Part shown: positions 21,973 to 29,737 of the stretch, piece after piece | Layout: every line of letters starts with the position of its first letter | Numbering within the stretch: position 1 is the stretch's first letter | NCBI GenBank assembly: GCA_018667855.1 | Contig: JABIRL010000320.1 | Location: 1-64,000 of the forward strand | Length of the DNA stretch: 64,000 nucleotides | From: Rhodospirillaceae bacterium | GTDB taxonomy: Bacteria; Pseudomonadota; Alphaproteobacteria; GCA-2731375 | Direction of reading: 5' to 3' | Position numbers and translations under genes: made by a program | The notes under the pieces: generated by a model | The model's database searches: none | Told to the model about the DNA's origin: nothing | What the model saw: only the letters and a program-made list of their open reading frames with translations

Positions 21973-22473
21973 ATGGCTGTGAGCATAATTTCCACATCCC
22001 TCCCCCTGTCCGAAGCACCCGACGCGTTCAAGGACTTGACCGAGTCCTGGCGGGCGTTATCCGGCGCCCGGAAATATCCCTCCCGGCGGGACATCAGACC
22101 CGAGAATTTGCGTGCCTATCTGGGCTATATCTGCATTCTTGAAGTCAAGCATGAGCCGCCCGATTTTGTTTATCGTCTATATGGCAGCGGCATAGCGGAT
22201 TATTTGCAACAGGATTTAACCGGAATGAGTGTCCGGGAGTTGCGGCCGGCTGAGTTGGGGCAAAGTATTATTGACCAAATTCAGGATACCATCCAATCCG
22301 GCATGCCTGTCCACTACCGTGTGGAAGTGATCTATGGCAGGACCCTTCGAAGGTCGACATCATACCGTCTGACCTTGCCTCTGTCCGACGATGATCAGAT
22401 CGTCAGCCAGGTCATGACCTATAGCCGGTTCGATGCGGCCCACCGGGACATCTGGTCTAATTTCCCCGATTGA
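21973..22473 (+). CDS. PAS-domain protein (PAS_5-like, unknown function)
   Basis: RPENLRAYLGYICILEVKHEPPDFVYRLYGSGIADYLQQDLTGMSVREL pattern of short alphaproteobacterial PAS proteins. Confidence 0.7.
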   Translation: MAVSIISTSLPLSEAPDAFKDLTESWRALSGARKYPSRRDIRPENLRAYLGYICILEVKHEPPDFVYRLYGSGIADYLQQDLTGMSVRELRPAELGQSIIDQIQDTIQSGMPVHYRVEVIYGRTLRRSTSYRLTLPLSDDDQIVSQVMTYSRFDAAHRDIWSNFPD

Positions 22474-22475
22474 AA

Positions 22476-24824
22476 TCAACCCTTGCGATCCGCCGCCTGG
22501 ATTGCCGCCCAGACCCTTTGCGGCGTTGCCGGCATGTCGATGTGGCGAATTTCATAGTCACGCAAAGCATCGACCAAGGCATTGATCACCGTGGGCGGCG
22601 ATCCGGCCGCGCCGGCCTCGCCACAGCCCTTTATGCCCAGGGGGTTTTGCGGACTGGGCGTAACCTGGGCTAAAAAATTTAGGTCCGGCAGATTGGCGGC
22701 CCTGGGCAGGTGATAATCCATGAACGAACCGGCCAGCAGCTGGCCGTCATCACCATAGGCGGTGTGTTCCATCAAGGCCTGGCCGATACCCTGGGCCAGG
22801 CCGCCCTGCACCTGACCGGCGAGCAGCAGCGGGTTTACCACGACGCCGAAATCATGCAGGCAGTTATAGGCCACCAGTTCGATCGCGCCGGTTTCGGGAT
22901 CGACCTCCACCTCGGCGATATGACAGCCATAGGGATAGGTGAAATTATCAGGAATGAACCGGGCCTCGGTATCCAGACCCGGCTGCTCGCCTTCCGGCAA
23001 TTTCGCCGGGTCACGGCTGGCCTGGACGACGGCGGTCCAGGCCACCGTAAGATCCGTGCCCGCCACGCTGAATTGCCCGTCCGCGAATTCCATATCCGCT
23101 GCCGCGGCCTCCAGCAAATGGGCGGCGATACGCTTGGCTTTTTCAATCACCTGCTCGGACGCCAGGCTGATGGCGCCGCCGCCCAGGGTCAAGGACCAGG
23201 AACCGCCCGTGCCCGTGCCCGTATGGATGATGTCCGTATCGCCCTCGATCACGCGGATTTTTTCGAACGGCAGATCGAAATAATGGTTGAGAATTTGACT
23301 GAAGGCGGTTTCGTGGGCCTGACCGTTGGCCATGGAGCCCGAATAGACCGTCACCCCGCCGCCATCGTCGATTTCCAGGCGCGCGGCCTCGCTCAAGCCC
23401 GCGCCGCCGCCGCAGCGTTCGATATAATTGGCCATGCCGATGCCCCGCAGGCGGCCCCGCGCCTTGGCTTCCCGCCGCCGCGCTTCGAAACCAGGCCAAT
23501 CAGCCTGCTGCATGGCGCCGTCGATCACGGTTGCGAAATCGCAAGCGTCGTAATTCAGTCCGGTGGGCGAGGCATAGGGAAAATCTTCTGGCGGGATCAG
23601 ATTGCGCCGGCGCAATTCCACCCGGTCGATCTTCATCTGATCCGCGGCGACATCCATCATCCGCTCGATCATGAACAGCACCTCCGGCCGGCCCGCGCCG
23701 CGATAGGGATCGGTTGGTACGGTGTTGGTATAACGGGCCCAGACCTCGGCATACATCAAGGGGATGCGATAGCAATTCGACAGCATGATCATACCGTTGA
23801 CCGGTGATACGACGCCCCGTCCCGCCGCATAGGCGCCCATGTCGGCCTGGCTGGCGACGCGGATGGCCAGAAAATGGCATTCGTCGTCGAACGCCATTTC
23901 AGCCCGCATGATATTGTCCCGGCCATGGAAGTCGGTCACGAAGGCGTCCCCCCGTTGGCCGATCCATTTCACCGCCCGGCCCAACTGTCGCGCCGCCAGC
24001 AGGCACAACGGATATTCGGGAAACAAGGAATTCTTGCCGCCGAAACCACCGCCCACTTCGTGCACCAGAACGCGCACCTGTTCCCGCGCCACGCCCAGGA
24101 TCTGATCAGCCAATTGTTCACGCATGGGATTGGGCATCTGTGTTGTCGTGGTCAGGGTATATTTGCCCCGGCCCTCGCAGCCGTCCGGATCATATTCCGC
24201 CAGGGCGCCACGGGTTTCGATGGCGGCCAGTACCACGCGATTATTGATGAGATCGAGAGAGACATGGTGGCGGGCGGCGGCAAAGGCTTCCTCCACCGTG
24301 CTCCGGTCGCCCATTTCCCATTCGAATGAAAGTTCGTCCGCGCCGGCTTTATCACAGCCGATAACCGCCGCCAGGGGTTCGTATTCAACGATAATAGCCT
24401 CGGCTGCATCCTGGGCCTGGGCCGGGGTTTCTGCCACCACGAAGGCGACGCTGTCGCCCACATACTGCACGGTGTCGGCCGCCAGGATGGGTTGTTCGCG
24501 GGATTGAAATTCATTGCCTTCACGGGGGCTGGGCAGGGCGACGGGTTGAATGGCGCCGATCCCGGCTGCTGCCAGATCGGCGGCGGTATAGACCAAAAGG
24601 ACACCGGGCATGGCATTGGCTTGGGTGACATCGATAGCGGTTATCCTGGCATGGGCATGGGGCGCCCGCAGGACATGACCATGCGCCAGTCCGTCCGGCG
24701 CCAGATCATCGATAAAACATCCCGCTCCCCGCAACAGCTTGTCGTCTTCGCGCCGCAGCACCGGCTGACTGATACCAAACTCACCCATATACCTCTGACG
24801 CTCCATAGTCGTTATAATCCGCAC
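22476..24824 (-). CDS. Xanthine dehydrogenase/CO dehydrogenase family molybdopterin-binding large subunit (CoxL form II-like)
   Basis: GISQPVLRREDDKLLRGAGCFIDD, VHEVGGGFGGKN, PYRGAGRPEVLFMIER, GIKGCGEAGAAGSPPTVINA. Confidence 0.92.
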   Translation of the reverse strand: MRIITTMERQRYMGEFGISQPVLRREDDKLLRGAGCFIDDLAPDGLAHGHVLRAPHAHARITAIDVTQANAMPGVLLVYTAADLAAAGIGAIQPVALPSPREGNEFQSREQPILAADTVQYVGDSVAFVVAETPAQAQDAAEAIIVEYEPLAAVIGCDKAGADELSFEWEMGDRSTVEEAFAAARHHVSLDLINNRVVLAAIETRGALAEYDPDGCEGRGKYTLTTTTQMPNPMREQLADQILGVAREQVRVLVHEVGGGFGGKNSLFPEYPLCLLAARQLGRAVKWIGQRGDAFVTDFHGRDNIMRAEMAFDDECHFLAIRVASQADMGAYAAGRGVVSPVNGMIMLSNCYRIPLMYAEVWARYTNTVPTDPYRGAGRPEVLFMIERMMDVAADQMKIDRVELRRRNLIPPEDFPYASPTGLNYDACDFATVIDGAMQQADWPGFEARRREAKARGRLRGIGMANYIERCGGGAGLSEAARLEIDDGGGVTVYSGSMANGQAHETAFSQILNHYFDLPFEKIRVIEGDTDIIHTGTGTGGSWSLTLGGGAISLASEQVIEKAKRIAAHLLEAAAADMEFADGQFSVAGTDLTVAWTAVVQASRDPAKLPEGEQPGLDTEARFIPDNFTYPYGCHIAEVEVDPETGAIELVAYNCLHDFGVVVNPLLLAGQVQGGLAQGIGQALMEHTAYGDDGQLLAGSFMDYHLPRAANLPDLNFLAQVTPSPQNPLGIKGCGEAGAAGSPPTVINALVDALRDYEIRHIDMPATPQRVWAAIQAADRKG

Positions 24825-24869
24825 AATGATAAGCTAGGGAAAAGCTGAAGACGAGAGGAAGCGTTAGTC

Positions 24870-26036
24870 ATGAAGATCAAATCCGTTGATGCTACCTGGC
24901 TGCGGGTGCCCATACCGGAGGAAAAACAACATACCTCCGACTTTGGGCGCATGCGGTCGTTCGACACGGTACTGGTGCGGATCGAGACGGTGGGCGGCCT
25001 GGTTGGCCATGGCGAGGCCAAGGCTGGGGTCGGTAACCTGGGCGACGGCCGTGCCCTGGTGGCGCTGATCGGCGAGGAACTGGGCGGGCAACTGATCGGC
25101 AAGGACGCCAGCCGGATCGCCGGTCATTGGGAAGAGATGTATAACGGTAGCCGGGCCCATTTCGCAATTGAACGCGGCCATGTCTTTCCCGCGCTGGGCC
25201 GGCGCGGATTGACCATTTCGGCCATCAGCGGCATTGATATCGCGCTATGGGATATTTTGGGTCAGTCCCTTAATGTGCCGATCTGGCAGCTATTGGGCGG
25301 CAAGTGCCGGGATGATCTGGCGGCTTATGCCTCGGGCGGCTGGGCCCCTGCCGAGGCTATCGGCGAACAGCTAGCCGGCTACATCGAAGCGGGCGGCTTC
25401 GGTGCCGTGAAGATGCGGGTTGGCTCCGCCGACGGCGATGCCCTGACCTCGGCCCGCCGCGTGGCCGCCGCGCGCAAGTATCTGGGCGAAGACGTGGGCA
25501 TCATGGCCGACGCCCATGGCACATTCGATAGCGCCGAGGCGAAGCGGTTCTGCCGTCTGGTCACCGACTATAACCTGGCCTGGTTCGAGGAGCCGGTGAC
25601 GGCGGACGATATCCCCGGCTGCGCCGAAGTGCGCGCCAGCACCGATATCCCCATCGCGGCCGGGGAGAGTATTTTTACCCGTTTTGACTACCGTGACCTG
25701 GCCTTGGCCCGCGCCGTGGATATCTTCCAACCGGATCTGGCCATTTGCGGCGGCATCACCGAGGCCATGCGCATCGCCGCCCTTGCGACCAGCCACCAGA
25801 TCCGCCTGGCCCCCCATATGTGGGGCGGGGCCATCATGTTCGCCGCCGGCCTGCATATCTGCGCCACCGCACCGGCGGCCTTTATTGTGGAATATTCCCT
25901 GGGCCATAATCCCCTGATGCATGATCTGGTGGCCGAGAATTTCCCGGTGGTGGACGGCCGTATCGAAGTATCCGACCGCCCCGGTCTGGGTTTGACCATA
26001 GACACGGATTTTGTCCGCGCCCACGCGGTGAGTTGA
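24870..26036 (+). CDS. Mandelate racemase/muconate lactonizing enzyme family (enolase superfamily)
   Basis: SGIDIALWDILGQSLNVPIWQLLGGK, VKMRVG, GIMADAHGTFD, WFEEPVTADD, AGESIFTRFDY, PHMWGG. Confidence 0.92.
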   Translation: MKIKSVDATWLRVPIPEEKQHTSDFGRMRSFDTVLVRIETVGGLVGHGEAKAGVGNLGDGRALVALIGEELGGQLIGKDASRIAGHWEEMYNGSRAHFAIERGHVFPALGRRGLTISAISGIDIALWDILGQSLNVPIWQLLGGKCRDDLAAYASGGWAPAEAIGEQLAGYIEAGGFGAVKMRVGSADGDALTSARRVAAARKYLGEDVGIMADAHGTFDSAEAKRFCRLVTDYNLAWFEEPVTADDIPGCAEVRASTDIPIAAGESIFTRFDYRDLALARAVDIFQPDLAICGGITEAMRIAALATSHQIRLAPHMWGGAIMFAAGLHICATAPAAFIVEYSLGHNPLMHDLVAENFPVVDGRIEVSDRPGLGLTIDTDFVRAHAVS

Positions 26037-26058
26037 TCGCTTTAAAAGGAGAGTACAA

Positions 26059-27165
26059 ATGAAACTTGGCATGTTCATGATGCCCTTGCACAACCCGGCC
26101 CGCAGCCTGACGGATGTGCTGGCGGAAGATCGCGAGGCCGTCATCCTCGCCGACAGCCTGGGCATGGCGGAAGCCTGGTGCGGCGAACATATATCTTCCA
26201 CCGCCGAGCCTATCGCCTCATCCCTGATGTTCTTCGCCTCGGTGATCGCGCAGACCAAGACTATCAACTTCGCTTCGGGCGTCCTGAACCTGCCGCAGCA
26301 GCATCCCGCGCAAACCGCCGCCCAGGTGGCCAATTTTGATCATTTTTCCCGGGGCCGCTACATCATGGGAATCGGGCCGGGCGGTCTGATCAGTGATTTC
26401 GAACTATTGGAATTGACCGAAGAACCCCGGCGTCGGGAGATGATGCTGGAGGCCATCGACACCATTCACAAGATCTGGTCCGCCGGTCCCGGTTATGACA
26501 TTGACGGCAAATACTGGCCGGTCAGGATTCAGGACGCGGTCATGCCCCATCTTGGCATCGGGCAGATTTGCAAGCCCTACCAGGAACCTTATCCAAAGGT
26601 TTGTCTTTCCATCGTTTCGCCCCATTCTTCCTCCGCCACCCATGCCGCCGAACAGGGGTGGGAAATCGTCTCCGCCAATTTCATTCAATCCCGCTATATC
26701 CAAAGCCATTGGCAGGCCTATCTGGAAGGCTGCGGCAATGTCGGGCGGCGGCCCGATCCGGGCGTCTGGCGCATCGCCCGTTCCATCCTGGTCACCGACG
26801 ATGCCCAAAGGGCGGAGGACTACATAGCCGATCCGGACGGCGGTCTGAGTTTCTATTTCCGTTACTTCATGGATCTGTATCGCAGCCGGGGCATTCTGAA
26901 GATGCTGAAGCCCGATCTGGATGTGGCCGATGATGATCTGCTGTTGGACGATGTCATCCGCTCCATGGTGACCTTTGGCGATGCGGGTTCGGTTCTGGAT
27001 CAGCTGGTCGCTCTGTGTGAACAATGGGGCCAGTTCGGCACCTTGCTGATGGTTGGCCACGACTGGGATGATGCGCCGATCTGGCGCCGTTCCATGACAT
27101 TGTTGGCGGAAGATGTCATACCGCGATTGAACCAGCATCTGGAAAGCCGTTCAGCGGCGGAATAG
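26059..27165 (+). CDS. LLM-class flavin-dependent oxidoreductase
   Basis: MKLGMFMMPLHNPARSL, ADSLGMAEAWCGEHISS, FASGVLNLPQQHPAQTAAQVANFDHFSRGRYIMGIGPGG. Confidence 0.92.
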   Translation: MKLGMFMMPLHNPARSLTDVLAEDREAVILADSLGMAEAWCGEHISSTAEPIASSLMFFASVIAQTKTINFASGVLNLPQQHPAQTAAQVANFDHFSRGRYIMGIGPGGLISDFELLELTEEPRRREMMLEAIDTIHKIWSAGPGYDIDGKYWPVRIQDAVMPHLGIGQICKPYQEPYPKVCLSIVSPHSSSATHAAEQGWEIVSANFIQSRYIQSHWQAYLEGCGNVGRRPDPGVWRIARSILVTDDAQRAEDYIADPDGGLSFYFRYFMDLYRSRGILKMLKPDLDVADDDLLLDDVIRSMVTFGDAGSVLDQLVALCEQWGQFGTLLMVGHDWDDAPIWRRSMTLLAEDVIPRLNQHLESRSAAE

Positions 27166-27170
27166 CCGCC

Positions 27171-28346
27171 ATGGGCCTGCGTCCCCCGTTAATTCTAATC
27201 CTGACGGCGGGCGTCGGGCTGCTCTGTATATCGCTGTCGGTTGGTTATATTTCCCTGTGGCATGGTGACCGGGATGGCTTGAAGCATGCCGTGGGGCGGG
27301 ACTTCATCAATATGTGGACCGCCTCCCGCCTGGTGGAGGCGGGGCGTACGTCGGAAATCTTCGATCAGGACCTGTTCGCTGCCGCCCAGCGCCAGCATTT
27401 GGGCGATGACTTCCCGTTTCATTTCTGGTCCTACCCGCCGCACACCTTGTTGCTGACCTGGCAGCTGTCCAGCCTGCCCTATCGTTGGGCCTTTGCTGTC
27501 TGGACCCTGTCCGGTCTGGTCCTGATGCTCTACGCGGCGCGGAAATTCTGGCCCGACGGACCATGGATTTGGTTGTTGTTGCTGGCGCCATCGACCTTCG
27601 TAAACATTTTCCTGAGCCAGAACGGCTTTCTGACCACGGCCCTGGCCCTGGGCGGTTTCGCGCTGCTGCCCCGGCGTCCGGTCATCGCCGGAATTCTGTT
27701 CGGATTGCTGACGTTCAAGCCGCATTTGGGCCTGTTGATTCCCATTGCCCTGATTGCCATGCGGCAGGGAACCGCCTTCGCCGCCGCCGCCATCACCGCC
27801 CTACTGTTCGCCGCCGCATCCGTCCTGGTTTACGGCGTTGATGTCTGGCTGTGGTTTTGGGATTCGACCCTGCCCCATCAGATGCGCTTCATGGCGGAAG
27901 GCGAGGGACCGTTTCAGCTGATGATGCCAAGCTGGTTCATGGCCGGGCGTATCATGGACTTGCCGCTTTGGCTGGCAAATTCAGTCCAGGCGGCCTTGGC
28001 CCTGGGCGCCGCCGCGTTGGTCTATGGGGTTTTCCGAAGCGCCGGCGATTGGCGTCTGAAAGTCGCGCTGCTGTTTGTGGCGACGTTCGCAGCCTCTCCC
28101 CAGGGCTTCAATTACGACATGGGCCTGGTTTCCGTTGCCGCCATATGCCTGGCAAGCGTGGCGATGGATCAGGGCTGGCGGCGGGGCGAGTTCATTGTTG
28201 CCGCGATGTGCTGGATCCTGCCCCTGACCATGATGCCGTTGAATGCGGCCGGGCTGCCCATGGCGCCGTTATTTTTGCTGGCCCTGCTGGGCTATCTGTA
28301 CCGCCGGCGGCATATGGCGATGAAACCAGGCGGCCACATCAACTAG
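27171..28346 (+). CDS. Multipass membrane protein, GT87/DUF2029-like glycosyltransferase
   Basis: About 10 hydrophobic helices; GRDFINMWTASRLVEAGRTSEIFDQDLFAAAQ...FHFWSYPPHTLL, typical of DUF2029. Confidence 0.75.
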   Translation: MGLRPPLILILTAGVGLLCISLSVGYISLWHGDRDGLKHAVGRDFINMWTASRLVEAGRTSEIFDQDLFAAAQRQHLGDDFPFHFWSYPPHTLLLTWQLSSLPYRWAFAVWTLSGLVLMLYAARKFWPDGPWIWLLLLAPSTFVNIFLSQNGFLTTALALGGFALLPRRPVIAGILFGLLTFKPHLGLLIPIALIAMRQGTAFAAAAITALLFAAASVLVYGVDVWLWFWDSTLPHQMRFMAEGEGPFQLMMPSWFMAGRIMDLPLWLANSVQAALALGAAALVYGVFRSAGDWRLKVALLFVATFAASPQGFNYDMGLVSVAAICLASVAMDQGWRRGEFIVAAMCWILPLTMMPLNAAGLPMAPLFLLALLGYLYRRRHMAMKPGGHIN

Positions 28347-29270
28347 GGCTGGGTGTTTCAGGGCTTCATCGAGACGTCGCCATAGACGCGGCAGATGCTC
28401 CAGATAGCCATTCTTACCCTGGCTGGCCAGACGGTTGAAAATAGCGATGACCCGCGTGTGGCGCTGGGCCGCCATGACGGCGTAGGAGGCGTTGAAGGCA
28501 ACCGTATCCAATTCGGGAAAAGCCGCGAGATAGCTCTTCAGGCAAGCGGCTGTCACCCCTTCGGCGACATCGCGGCGGGCATCCTGCAACAGCGAAACCA
28601 GGTCATAGGTCACGGGGCCGATACCGGCATCCTGAAAATCGATCAGGCCGCAGGCCCGTACCCCATCGCGATCCGGCAAATGAAACAGGTTGCCGGCATG
28701 AAAATCCCGCAACAGAAGAGACCGTGGCACGGCCATGGCATTCGCCAATGGTGCTTTCCAGGCTTGCCGGAAACTTTCGGCAAGCCGGTTGCTCTTGCCA
28801 TCGGCCAGGTCAGGTAGGCAGATTTCGGCGAACAGCATGCTTTGTTCCAGAAATCGATCGCTACCGAAATCCGGCAGCCCCTGGGCGCCAGTGAACTCGA
28901 GATTGAATCCCTGATGCAGATGGATCAAGGTGCGGGTAGCTAATTCATAAAGTGGCCCAGCCGCCGTGCCCCTATCCAACAGGGCGGTGTAGGTGTCGTC
29001 CCCGAAATCTTCCAGCAGAATCAGGCCCTGCTCCGGCACCGCCGACAGGATGCGCGGCGCTGATAGCCCCAAACCGGTCAGTATTTCATCGATCATGACG
29101 AATTCCGCCGTCATGGCATCCAGGGGCGCCTGCATCAGGATTGCGGTGTCCGGACCGCGGGTCAGACGGATGTAGTGGCGGGTTGAGGCGTCGCCCGCCA
29201 GGGGTGCCCGCTCCGCCCGGCCCCAACCCTGGCGCCCAAGAAAGTCATCGGTCTCCGTTGTCTTCACCAT
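28269..29270 (-). CDS. Aminoglycoside phosphotransferase-family kinase (AmgK-like)
   Basis: GDASTRHYIRL, LLLRDFHAGNLFHLPDRDGVRACGLIDFQDAGIGPVTYDLVSLLQDARRDV; adjacent to tsaE. Confidence 0.85.
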   Translation of the reverse strand: MVKTTETDDFLGRQGWGRAERAPLAGDASTRHYIRLTRGPDTAILMQAPLDAMTAEFVMIDEILTGLGLSAPRILSAVPEQGLILLEDFGDDTYTALLDRGTAAGPLYELATRTLIHLHQGFNLEFTGAQGLPDFGSDRFLEQSMLFAEICLPDLADGKSNRLAESFRQAWKAPLANAMAVPRSLLLRDFHAGNLFHLPDRDGVRACGLIDFQDAGIGPVTYDLVSLLQDARRDVAEGVTAACLKSYLAAFPELDTVAFNASYAVMAAQRHTRVIAIFNRLASQGKNGYLEHLPRLWRRLDEALKHPALVDVAAWFHRHMPPAVQIAQQGQQK

Positions 29271-29737
29271 GGCTCTCGCCAGCGTTCGGCTCCGGGCCCC
29301 ATGGCGCGCAAGGTCATATGCCGGCTATCGCCGCTCTCGGTCTCGGTAAGGTGGATCTCGATCCGGTCTTCGGGCAGCCAGCTACCGAGGCGGTCCGGCC
29401 ACTCGATTAGGCAGATGCCTTCGGCGAAGGCGTCATCGATACCCAGTTCGATCGCTTCCTCCCGCGCGCTCAACCGATACAAGTCGAAATGCCAGACAGT
29501 GCCCCGCGGGGTGTCGTAGGTCAGCAGCAGATTGAAGGTTGGGCTGGGAATATCGTCCCTTACGCCAAGGGCGCGCAGGAAACCCCTGGCGAACATGGTT
29601 TTGCCCGCTCCCAGATCGCCGATCAGGCAGAATATGTCCCCCGTCCCGCACAGCGCCGCCAGTTTGGCGGCGGCGGCCTCGGTCGCCGCCGGATCCGGCA
29701 ACGGGCATGCCGCCTCGATTGTTCCGGAAACACTCAA
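29264..29737 (-). CDS. tsaE: tRNA t6A threonylcarbamoylation ATPase TsaE
   Basis: LIGDLGAGKTMFARGFLRALG Walker A, SPTFNLLLTYDTPRGTVWHFDLYRL. Confidence 0.95.
   Translation of the reverse strand: MSVSGTIEAACPLPDPAATEAAAAKLAALCGTGDIFCLIGDLGAGKTMFARGFLRALGVRDDIPSPTFNLLLTYDTPRGTVWHFDLYRLSAREEAIELGIDDAFAEGICLIEWPDRLGSWLPEDRIEIHLTETESGDSRHMTLRAMGPGAERWREPW

Noticed and set aside
22476-24824. Bona fide aerobic CO dehydrogenase
   Set aside because: Active-site loop is PYRGAGR, not the form I AYRCSFR, and no coxM/coxS is adjacent.
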